Shown: piece after piece, positions 27,735 through 35,509 of the stretch
Layout of the letters: each line of letters starts with the position of its first letter
How positions within the stretch are numbered: the first letter of the stretch is position 1
NCBI RefSeq assembly: GCF_030813435.1
Contig: NZ_JAUSUG010000009.1
Coordinates: 124,001-188,000 of the forward strand
Direction: 5' to 3'
Source of the DNA: Evansella vedderi
GTDB lineage: Bacteria > Bacillota > Bacilli > Bacillales > Salisediminibacteriaceae
DNA: 64,000 nucleotides
Made by a program: the position numbers and the translations under genes
The notes under the pieces: generated by a model
The model's input: the letters and a program-made list of their open reading frames with translations, nothing else
The model's database searches: none
What the model was told of the DNA's origin: nothing

Positions 27735-29552
27735 TTAATTTCTGCTTATGCTTACCTCTTCAAGAGCCCTTTGGATATTTATTTCACCAAATCCATAGTA
27801 TGGGTCGTATCCTTCCACTCCGAGGTCATCACTGGTATAACAAATAATATCGTAAATCTCCTCATTTGTTAAATTCGGATCGAGGGAACGGATTAATCCT
27901 GCCAACCCAGCTACATGTGGGGCAGACATAGAAGTCCCGCTCATAATAACATATTGATCTCCTACATAGGTACTAGGAATATGTTCTCCAGGAGCAGTTA
28001 CGTCGATATGATAACCAAAATTGGAGAATACCGCTTTTTCCCTGTGAGGATCTACCGCCGCGACAGCTAATACTTCCTCATATGCAGCAGGGTACATTGG
28101 CGTATCTACATTATCGTTACCTGAAGCTGCAATTAAAACAACATCTTTATCATAGGCATATTTAATTGCTTCGTACATAATATCGGAATCATGACTGTCT
28201 CCCAAGCTCAAATTTATTACCTTTGCACCATTATCAACTGCCCAAACAATTCCCTTTGCAATGGACAGTGAACTTCCTTCTGCATTATGGTCTAAGGATT
28301 TTACCGCTAATAAAGGGTTATACCATGACACGCCAGCAATCCCATCCATATTATTTGTTATAGCCCCAGCTATTCCAGCCACATGTGTCCCATGGCCATT
28401 ATCATCTTCATAAGCCCCATTATCTTCAAAGGCATTGTAGCCGTCTGTTATTTTTGCAGCTAAATCTTTATGATCAGGATCGATACCGCTATCGATGATG
28501 GCGATAGGCACGCCTCTCTCCCCTATGGATATGTTCCAACCAGGTTCCGTAAAAATTTGTGTTAAATTCCACTGATACGGCTCGTAAAATTCATCGTTAG
28601 GCGTTTCAAAACCATCAAACCTACCGAAATAATGTGGAACACTTCGCCTGTTTGATGAACGTGTTACGTGCTGTTTCGAGTACATATAGTTAGGTTCCAT
28701 ATACATAATGGAAGGATCATTTGACCAAAGTTCCATTAATTCCTCAGTTGAACGGTTAGTATCCCTAATAATGATCTTCCCATTAAATTGGTCAATGATG
28801 GCCACTTCATTTTCCGCTGCCCATTGTTCCCTATTAATATTCTTTGCTAATTCTATAATAAGCTCTCCTTTTTTAAAATGTTCTTCCTCCTCCATTGGGG
28901 CATCACTTTGTACATATAAGTTCCAGCCGATTTCTGGTACTTCTGTCTTTGCATAAGGTAAATTCGCTTCCTCCTGTGACAATGAAACATCAACATCTTC
29001 ACCGATAAAGAATTGACCATTTGCATCTGCTAAAGAGGCAATATCCTTTACATACCCTTCGATGAACGACAAATCAACTTCTGCAATATAGGAAAGATCT
29101 TCAACACCTGCGCCAATAAGGAGCCTTTTCTTCCCTTTTTCAATGAAAGGATCAGAGATACTGGCACCATTTCCTTTTTGGTAGTGAAGGATTTCATTAG
29201 GCTCGGAAGCAGTAACTTCACCAATTCTTTGAAGCTCTTCACCATTAGAATAAAGAACAAATCCATTCACATGTGGATGTTCTTCAATTTCCTCCGTCAT
29301 TTTTTCCTTTAATTCATCATTTGACCAATCTTCCTTCTCCCATCTTTCTAAATCATCCTCAATTTGATGAAGGAACATTTGAATAGTTAGGGATAAATCC
29401 TCTGCCATAATCTCACTCATGGCACTTTGTAATACGGAATCACCTTCTTCTGCCATTTCTCCTCCATTTTGGTGATCTGATATAAACCATAGCCCTAGTA
29501 CTGTAAGTAATACAATACTAAAAGCAATTGTCAGACGTCTGAGGGATCTCAT
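27735..29552 (-). CDS. Membrane-anchored subtilisin-like serine protease (S8) with sensor-like ectodomain
   Basis: 605 residues. One N-terminal membrane helix (6-24) is followed by a region of about 190 residues (30-220) that looks like a Cache-type ectodomain: a long helix, then beta-rich VNGFVLYSNGEELQRIG and SYIAEVDLSFIEGYVKD. A propeptide-like part comes next (about 245-295, with MYMEPNYMYSKQ). The peptidase domain (about 325-600) has Asp354 (IIDSG), His387 (NGHGTHVAG), oxyanion Asn479 (ASGND) and Ser541 (SGTSMSAPH). It is probably tethered outside the cell. A Cache-like module on a subtilase is unusual; this assignment rests on pattern only. Confidence 0.85.
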   Translation of the reverse strand: MRSLRRLTIAFSIVLLTVLGLWFISDHQNGGEMAEEGDSVLQSAMSEIMAEDLSLTIQMFLHQIEDDLERWEKEDWSNDELKEKMTEEIEEHPHVNGFVLYSNGEELQRIGEVTASEPNEILHYQKGNGASISDPFIEKGKKRLLIGAGVEDLSYIAEVDLSFIEGYVKDIASLADANGQFFIGEDVDVSLSQEEANLPYAKTEVPEIGWNLYVQSDAPMEEEEHFKKGELIIELAKNINREQWAAENEVAIIDQFNGKIIIRDTNRSTEELMELWSNDPSIMYMEPNYMYSKQHVTRSSNRRSVPHYFGRFDGFETPNDEFYEPYQWNLTQIFTEPGWNISIGERGVPIAIIDSGIDPDHKDLAAKITDGYNAFEDNGAYEDDNGHGTHVAGIAGAITNNMDGIAGVSWYNPLLAVKSLDHNAEGSSLSIAKGIVWAVDNGAKVINLSLGDSHDSDIMYEAIKYAYDKDVVLIAASGNDNVDTPMYPAAYEEVLAVAAVDPHREKAVFSNFGYHIDVTAPGEHIPSTYVGDQYVIMSGTSMSAPHVAGLAGLIRSLDPNLTNEEIYDIICYTSDDLGVEGYDPYYGFGEINIQRALEEVSISRN

Positions 29553-29645
29553 GAAACTACTCTCCTTTGTTTTAGCTTCTGCTATAATAACTTGAGTTTA
29601 GGGTACCCATGAAAGGATTGTGCTATGAGGGTCCAATATAAAAAA

Positions 29646-29668
29646 TCCTCCTTGTAGGACAAGGAGGA
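29646..29668 (-). terminator. Terminator after the DUF420 gene
   Basis: TCCTCCTTG/CAAGGAGGA stem (29646-29654, 29660-29668), then TTTTTTATATT on the minus strand. Confidence 0.88.
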
Positions 29669-29679
29669 AGAGTCGTTTT

Positions 29680-30219
29680 TTAATAATATGGGGATACCAA
29701 TATATAAATAAGGACACCTGTTAAACTCACATACAGCCACAACGGCATAGTCCAACGAACCCATTTTTTATGACGTGGTCTCTCATCTTTATAACCTGAA
29801 AAAAAGCTCATTAACGCTAACGGAACAATAACAGCTGCTAATATGATGTGCGTTATTAAAATGAAATAATATACTCCTGCAATAAGGCCTGTTCCCCCAA
29901 ATGTAGTGGACTCAGCTAAGAAGTGATAGGTCACATAAGATAAAAGAAAAAAGGTTGTGGTTGTGAACGCAGCATAAATAAACCGCTGGTGTAACGTTAT
30001 ATTTCTTTTTAGGATAGAGACTAATGCTAATAATAGAAAAATAAATGTGAAGCTATTTAAGGTGGCGTTCAATAAGGGAAGCTGCCTTACCCAGTTTGGG
30101 AGCTCACCTTGATATGGCGGAATAAAAGATAATAATGTTACTAGTCCAACAATAACTACCGTCAAAATAAGTACTGTTTTTTTGTCATGTTCCACGATTG
30201 TATTCCAAAAGTTTTTCAC
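29680..30219 (-). CDS. yozB: DUF420 family membrane protein (YozB-like)
   Basis: 179 residues with five hydrophobic segments (about 15-33, 50-68, 82-104, 113-140 and 158-176). The histidines in TYHFLAES and ITHIILAAVIVPLAL are conserved in DUF420. Relatives (YozB, staphylococcal CtaM) are linked to maturation of haem-copper oxidases. That role is family knowledge; no oxidase gene is adjacent here. Confidence 0.82.
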   Translation of the reverse strand: MKNFWNTIVEHDKKTVLILTVVIVGLVTLLSFIPPYQGELPNWVRQLPLLNATLNSFTFIFLLLALVSILKRNITLHQRFIYAAFTTTTFFLLSYVTYHFLAESTTFGGTGLIAGVYYFILITHIILAAVIVPLALMSFFSGYKDERPRHKKWVRWTMPLWLYVSLTGVLIYILVSPYY

Positions 30220-30287
30220 CTATGATAACACTCCATTTCCGTTTTATCACTATAACAAATCAACCGCTTTAATTATACAATAAGAAA

Positions 30288-30321
30288 AGCAACATTCAAG
30301 CATTCATGCTTGAATGTTGCT
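30288..30321 (-). terminator. Terminator after a small basic-protein gene
   Basis: Long perfect inverted repeat AGCAACATTCAAGCAT/ATGCTTGAATGTTGCT (30288-30303, 30306-30321), followed on the minus strand by TTTTCTTATT. Confidence 0.8.
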
Positions 30322-30323
30322 TG

Positions 30324-30494
30324 TTATAGTTTTGATGGCTTTACCTTATTAACTTTCTCATTTCTCACGTTTTGTTCTAGTTTAGCAATTAATTCATTTA
30401 CTTCATCTTTATTTTCCTTAAATCCGAAAACACGCATCTTTTCTTTCTTTAAAACCCTTATTAACAGCTTCTTCTCTTTTTTTGTTAAAATCAC
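30324..30494 (-). CDS. Hypothetical small basic protein (56 aa)
   Basis: GTG start (30492-30494) with G-rich sequence (AAGGGGCTGGGG) upstream and a strong terminator 3 bases after the stop. The product is Lys-rich and helical (MILTKKEKKLLIRVLKKEK...), ending KPSKL. No known family. The plus strand is also open here but gives an unlikely Ser/Phe-rich peptide. Confidence 0.6.
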   Translation of the reverse strand: MILTKKEKKLLIRVLKKEKMRVFGFKENKDEVNELIAKLEQNVRNEKVNKVKPSKL

Positions 30495-30594
30495 GCTTGC
30501 CCCAGCCCCTTAAAAAACTTTAATACTATTATTCATTCTATCATGAGATTCCCTGTCCTGTGAAACAGTATGAAAGGCTTCCTTGAGCAATTTA

Positions 30595-31827
30595 TCAAGC
30601 AGATAAATCATTTTTACTTAGGGACAATGATGCATATTTTTTTAATACGACTGCTAGGGAAATAGCTGCAATTACAAGGAGTACTGTGGAATAATAAAAT
30701 ACGGATGATATTGCCCATGTACTGGAGATAATTCCGCCTGTAACAGGTCCTGTAACATTTCCTAAAAAACGGAAGCTTTGATTATAACCAAGAACTTCTC
30801 CCTGTACGGATAATGGCACGGTACGTCTTATATAAGCTGTTACACATGGGATTGTTCCACCAATTTGAATTCCAAAGAGAAATCTCAATACAACCAACTG
30901 CCATATTTCCGTTACGAAGGCTTGTGGTAAAAAGAACAGTGCCCCTAAAATTAAACAAATTAATAGAACCTTTTCGTGACCAATTTTATCTCCTAGTGTT
31001 CCCCAAGCTCTTGTGGCTAACAAACTGCCTAACCCAGTTACGGAGAAGGCAAACCCTGCCAAAAATGCAATGTTTTCCCCTTCCATTAATTGATTTACGT
31101 ACAAGGCCAATTGTGGTTGGATGCTGAAGTTAGCTGTCTGTATTAATAAAGATATAATCATGATCATCAGTAACACGGGATTTTGGAAAACCATCTTGAA
31201 AACTTCTGCCATACTCCGTTTTCTTTTTTCGTTTTTACTTTCTTCTTTTGCCATTACTTCTTTTATTCCAAAGGCTACAAAAGTAGTTGCAGCACTGATT
31301 ACAATGGCTGTAATTATAAATGTGTAGGTGAAACCAAAGGTATCGGCTAATGCCCCTCCCATAAGTGGGCCAATTAAACCTCCTGAAACGGTTCCCATTT
31401 GCAGTGTACCTACTACTTTTCCAGCTACTTCTTTCTTCGTTTGCGCCGAGATTAGTGCCATTGAAACGGGAATAAAGCCGGTAACTATACCCATGAAGAA
31501 CCTTAGGATAAACAACCCTGCTACTGTTTCAACATAGCCCATAATAAAAATACTTGCCGCTATTCCGTATCCAGTGATAAGGAGAATTTTCTTCCTGCCG
31601 AACTTATCACCAAACCTTCCCCAGAATGGAGATACTGCAAAGGCTACTAGAAAGGTAATACCAAATACAAAGCCTGCCCACCTTTGTACATAAGCGTCCG
31701 AGTAATTTCCAAAGGTCTCTATATACAGTGATAAAAAAGGTAAAACCATCGTTGCACTAGCTGCCACAAAAAAATTTGCGATACACATGATCAGCAAATT
31801 ACGTTTTTCTAATGAAATTGTAAACAC
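30595..31827 (-). CDS. MFS transporter, drug-efflux (DHA1) type
   Basis: 410 residues with 12 predicted membrane segments. The family motif A is clear between helices 2 and 3: GRFGDKFGRKKILL (about 70-83), repeated as a weaker GTLGDKIGHEKVLL in the second half. A charged central loop (about 190-205) joins the halves. Proton-driven efflux is likely; the substrate is unknown. The start is uncertain: GTG (31825-31827) sits directly on the AGAGAAGG ribosome site, and ATT six bases after AAGGTG would be better spaced but is a rare start. Confidence 0.85.
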   Translation of the reverse strand: MFTISLEKRNLLIMCIANFFVAASATMVLPFLSLYIETFGNYSDAYVQRWAGFVFGITFLVAFAVSPFWGRFGDKFGRKKILLITGYGIAASIFIMGYVETVAGLFILRFFMGIVTGFIPVSMALISAQTKKEVAGKVVGTLQMGTVSGGLIGPLMGGALADTFGFTYTFIITAIVISAATTFVAFGIKEVMAKEESKNEKRKRSMAEVFKMVFQNPVLLMIMIISLLIQTANFSIQPQLALYVNQLMEGENIAFLAGFAFSVTGLGSLLATRAWGTLGDKIGHEKVLLICLILGALFFLPQAFVTEIWQLVVLRFLFGIQIGGTIPCVTAYIRRTVPLSVQGEVLGYNQSFRFLGNVTGPVTGGIISSTWAISSVFYYSTVLLVIAAISLAVVLKKYASLSLSKNDLSA

Positions 31828-31895
31828 CTTCTCTTGAAGTTTTATTTCGCCTCTCTAAGTATTAATTATACAAAAAAAATAAAAAATTGAAAAGA

Positions 31896-31933
31896 AAATG
31901 ACTCAATGGATTTTGTATTCCCATGAGTCATTT
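31896..31933 (-). terminator. Terminator after a four-helix membrane protein gene
   Basis: AAATGACTCA/TGAGTCATTT stem (31896-31905, 31924-31933), followed on the minus strand by long T-rich sequence. Confidence 0.75.
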
Positions 31934-31942
31934 ACTATATTG

Positions 31943-32356
31943 TTACGCTTCAAGGTATTTTTTTAACAGAACTATAAAACTGTAAATAGTTATTAGTCCA
32001 CCAATGGCCATTGCTAAAATAAGAAAAAATGGATCATTAATCATTAGTCCAAATTGTGCAAAGGTGGATCCTGTATGGAAATAGCCTGTTATTCCATAGG
32101 CAATCAAAACTATTCCGCCGATTAACAGGATAAAATTTGTTACCTGTCCCTTTTGAGGTTTTCCTTCGGTGGGAGGGGTCTCCTTCCCAACCCTTGTTGT
32201 AGATCCCTTTTTCCTTATATCCTTACTTAAAAGTAATATAATCAGAATAGCTATTGTTAATGAAATTATTAAATAGATCAATGATCTAGAAATTAAGCTG
32301 ATGAAAGCAAAGAACAATAATACAATGAGTAAACGATAGCTTTTGCTACGATTCAC
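31943..32356 (-). CDS. Hypothetical membrane protein
   Basis: 137 residues. Two close hydrophobic segments at the N-terminus (about 8-42), a charged loop (45-72), then two more (75-92 and 105-130), so about four helices. No motif recognised. Monocistronic, with its own terminator. Confidence 0.7.
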   Translation of the reverse strand: MNRSKSYRLLIVLLFFAFISLISRSLIYLIISLTIAILIILLLSKDIRKKGSTTRVGKETPPTEGKPQKGQVTNFILLIGGIVLIAYGITGYFHTGSTFAQFGLMINDPFFLILAMAIGGLITIYSFIVLLKKYLEA

Positions 32357-32544
32357 TTTAGTTCAACTCCTTATGTATAGCACCTTAACATTATATAATA
32401 AATTGTTTCATAATGAGAGTTGGAGGAGTTATTATCGTGTAACAATTAACCTAGTGTGCACTATAATACTTTCAAGGTGACTTTTTTATGCTCCTACTCT
32501 CCTTTTGGTCGCCATAAAAGCTTTTATTACTGATGACCAACATT

Positions 32545-32580
32545 AAAACCAGCTAAGAGCCTTTTCGCTCAGCTGGTTTT
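32545..32580 (-). terminator. Terminator after the S9 peptidase gene
   Basis: AAAACCAGCT/AGCTGGTTTT stem (32545-32554, 32571-32580) with an inner AGAGC/GCTC pairing. The remaining 160 bases up to 32357 hold nothing I can identify. Confidence 0.82.
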
Positions 32581-32590
32581 AACTCTAATC

Positions 32591-34384
32591 CTATCGATGT
32601 TTCTCAAGGAAATCTAAAATTTGCTTATAAACTTTAATTTCGTTTTCCTTCTTCGAAAAACCATGTCCTTCATCATCTAGAACCAAATACTCTACTTCTG
32701 TACCTTGTTTTTGTAATGCTTCAACAATTTGATCTGATTCTTCCTTTACCACGCGTGGATCATTAGCCCCTTGTATGACTAGCATAGGCTTTGTCATGGA
32801 GCTTAAGTAAGTAATTGGAGAGTCCTTTTCAAAACGTTCTTTATCACGGACAGGATCCCCAACCCAACGCTCCATGATTGGTTTCCAATGATCCGGTACG
32901 GAATTAACAAAAGTGAATAAATTAGATACACCAAATATATCGATTACTGCTCTAAAATATTCAGAATGACGACCAGCAAGGAGTAAAGTCATGTAACCAC
33001 CATAGCTTCCACCTAGAACAAAAAGGCGGTCACGATCACATTTACCAGTTTCAAACAACCACTCAATACCAGCTACACAGTCAAGTCGAGGTCCTTCTCC
33101 CCAGTCTTGTTCTACTAATTTTTTAAAGGTTGCGCCATAGCCGGTACTTCCCCTAAAGTTAGGGGCAAAGATGGAATAACCTCGATTTAAGAAGCATTGG
33201 AACATGGCACGAAACATTTTTCTTTCCGCTGCCTGTGGTCCACCGTGAGGCCAGAAAATAACATGGCCATTATCCTGTTCTGGTTTTGCCTTAAACCAAA
33301 GGGCCTCAATTTCTTTACCGTCAAAGGAGGAATAAGAAACGACCTCTGGGTCTACCATATCTTCTTGAGATATCCCTAAAACACGGTTGTCTGTAAGCTT
33401 AGTCCAATCACCTTCTGGAGTTGAAGCGTAAATATTAAATGGCTCAACGGCACTTCGTCCTAAAACATAGACACGACCGCTTTTGGCCACCTTCACAGAA
33501 TCTAAGGATGTCAATGGACAAGGGACTTCCGTTGGTGTAGATTCGCCATCAGCGAATCGATAAATGTAGTCCTCTACTCCCTTTTCCGTTACCATGTATA
33601 GCGTTTTTGAATCCTTATGCCACTGTATTGAAGTTACACTTTCATCTTCAAATTCCATATATTTTTCTTGAGTCCCAGTTGGAATATGATATTTCACCAC
33701 ATAATTAAATTCTGATTCATCATTTGTAATAAATAACAGTTCATCATCCGAAACGAAAGTAGCACCTGCAAATTCATGAACCCTATCTGGCTCTTGTGAA
33801 AGAGTCTTGATTTCACCTGTTTTCAAATCCTTCAGATATCCAACTTTGTAGGTATTAGCATAGAACTTTACCAAAACTAAATATCTTTCGTCCGCTGAAA
33901 CAGCATAAACAAAAGTGGAAGCGTCCTCCCCAGAATATAACTGTTCATGGCGGTCTTCCTCCATATGATATACATAACCATTTAAAAATTGTGGATTGCC
34001 TTTACTTGTTATGTAGTATAATCGAGAGCCATCTTCACTCAAATGAACATAGAAATACTTATCACTTTTATCTGCCTTAATAAGCTCCTTAGGTGGTCCA
34101 CCTTCATAAGGAAAAGCATAAATATGATAGTTTTCGTCTCCATCATGGTCAAACCCACCTAAAACATAGCGCATCTTAGGGTCTGCTTTCAGAAAACTAC
34201 AAGCTTGCTCCGTATGTGCAAACAAGTATGGATATCCCCTCTCCATATCCAGTGCCCACACATTCATTTTTCCGTTAAGGTTACTGGAAAATAATAACTT
34301 CTCCTCATTGTCTGTTACGGTAAAATTCGTAATATTGTACGTACGAAAAAACTGTTCGACTGAAGGCTTACTAAATTTGATCAA
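32591..34384 (-). CDS. S9 family peptidase (prolyl-oligopeptidase type)
   Basis: 597 residues, no signal peptide. An N-terminal beta-propeller (about 10-330) gates a C-terminal alpha/beta-hydrolase domain. Triad: Ser460 in GGSYGGY, Asp542 in QGANDPR, His574 in DDEGHGF. The oxyanion-side motif WPHGGPQAAER lies upstream. It probably acts as a cytoplasmic acylaminoacyl- or dipeptidyl-peptidase on short peptides; exact specificity cannot be read. Confidence 0.92.
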   Translation of the reverse strand: MIKFSKPSVEQFFRTYNITNFTVTDNEEKLLFSSNLNGKMNVWALDMERGYPYLFAHTEQACSFLKADPKMRYVLGGFDHDGDENYHIYAFPYEGGPPKELIKADKSDKYFYVHLSEDGSRLYYITSKGNPQFLNGYVYHMEEDRHEQLYSGEDASTFVYAVSADERYLVLVKFYANTYKVGYLKDLKTGEIKTLSQEPDRVHEFAGATFVSDDELLFITNDESEFNYVVKYHIPTGTQEKYMEFEDESVTSIQWHKDSKTLYMVTEKGVEDYIYRFADGESTPTEVPCPLTSLDSVKVAKSGRVYVLGRSAVEPFNIYASTPEGDWTKLTDNRVLGISQEDMVDPEVVSYSSFDGKEIEALWFKAKPEQDNGHVIFWPHGGPQAAERKMFRAMFQCFLNRGYSIFAPNFRGSTGYGATFKKLVEQDWGEGPRLDCVAGIEWLFETGKCDRDRLFVLGGSYGGYMTLLLAGRHSEYFRAVIDIFGVSNLFTFVNSVPDHWKPIMERWVGDPVRDKERFEKDSPITYLSSMTKPMLVIQGANDPRVVKEESDQIVEALQKQGTEVEYLVLDDEGHGFSKKENEIKVYKQILDFLEKHR

Positions 34385-34498
34385 AGTATTTCATCCTCTC
34401 TAAGATATTAGTCATTAAGCTATTGTGTCTATTACAAAACCAGGACGAACAGCAAAACCAATGAAAGACTTTCAACTTCCTCTACCTAATATACATCA

Positions 34499-35362
34499 TT
34501 ATTGATTAATAAATTGAAGAAGCTCTTTATGACGCTTTTTTGCATGTTCATATCCATGATCATATAAATCCTTTAACCTTTCTCTTCTACGCTCCGTTCT
34601 ATTTACTCCCCTTAAATCATCTGGACGAAAAACAAAGGCTTTTCCTTCCTTCTCTAATTCGTTAACCATTTGGATACTCCCATTATAAATCTTCTCTCTT
34701 CTCTCCACTATATCAATTAGGCCTGGATAATCTCTATATTTTCTCTTGAACCACCATTTCCCTCGCTTAACAGGTTCTTTAATATAGCCCTCGCACTGGG
34801 TTAAAATGATTACATGCTTTTCATTTCCATCCTCCATAGATTTGCCGATAGGGATCGGATCACTAATTCCCCCATCTAGGAGTGGACGCGTGCCATATTC
34901 TACTATTGGTGAAATCATCGGCAACGAACAGGATGCTCGCAGTATTTTATTTAAATCTGGTTTAATTTCATTTTTCTCATAATAAATCGTTTCTCCTGTT
35001 TTACAATCGGTAGTTCCTATATAAAACTTTTGCTGGGACTTAAAGAATGCTTCATAGTTAAAGGGATTTTCAATATTTGGAATGGTATCGAAGATTAAGT
35101 CCATGTTAAAAAATTCCCCATGTTTGATTAATCTTTTAAAAGAGATATATTCTGGGTGCCCAGCATAATCGACAGTAACAGCTTGGTTTCTTCCAAACTG
35201 TTTAGATATATATGAAGCAGCGTTACACGCACCTGCGGATACAGCAACTACATAAGGAAATTGAATATCATTTTCAAGGAAATATTCTAGGATTCCTCCA
35301 GTATAAACACCGCGTAATCCGCCACCTTCAAGTACTAAACCGATGTTTTGCAAGTCGTACAC
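34499..35362 (-). CDS. Patatin-like phospholipase family protein
   Basis: 287 residues with the patatin Ser-Asp dyad. The glycine-rich oxyanion motif is EGGGLRG (12-18), nucleophile Ser42 lies in AVSAGA (a GxSxG variant with Ala first), and Asp163 lies in LLDGGISDP. A C-terminal basic helix (KRHKELLQFINQ) ends the protein. Probable lipid acyl hydrolase, cytoplasmic or membrane-associated. Monocistronic. Confidence 0.9.
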   Translation of the reverse strand: MYDLQNIGLVLEGGGLRGVYTGGILEYFLENDIQFPYVVAVSAGACNAASYISKQFGRNQAVTVDYAGHPEYISFKRLIKHGEFFNMDLIFDTIPNIENPFNYEAFFKSQQKFYIGTTDCKTGETIYYEKNEIKPDLNKILRASCSLPMISPIVEYGTRPLLDGGISDPIPIGKSMEDGNEKHVIILTQCEGYIKEPVKRGKWWFKRKYRDYPGLIDIVERREKIYNGSIQMVNELEKEGKAFVFRPDDLRGVNRTERRRERLKDLYDHGYEHAKKRHKELLQFINQ

Positions 35363-35509
35363 CCTCCTTGTCTCTCCTATTATTGTAACGAAAGCTTCTA
35401 GTTTCTACAATTATTAAAATCTCCATACTTTACCTATTTATAATTTGTTAAAATAATGTTGTAAGCCTTTACATTTATGTTTGGGGATAGAAGAAGGGAG
35501 AGGGAAAGT

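Noticed and set aside
30310-30513. 67-residue plus-strand frame
   Set aside because: The minus strand here has a GTG start, ribosome site and terminator; the plus frame is a Ser/Phe-rich shadow.
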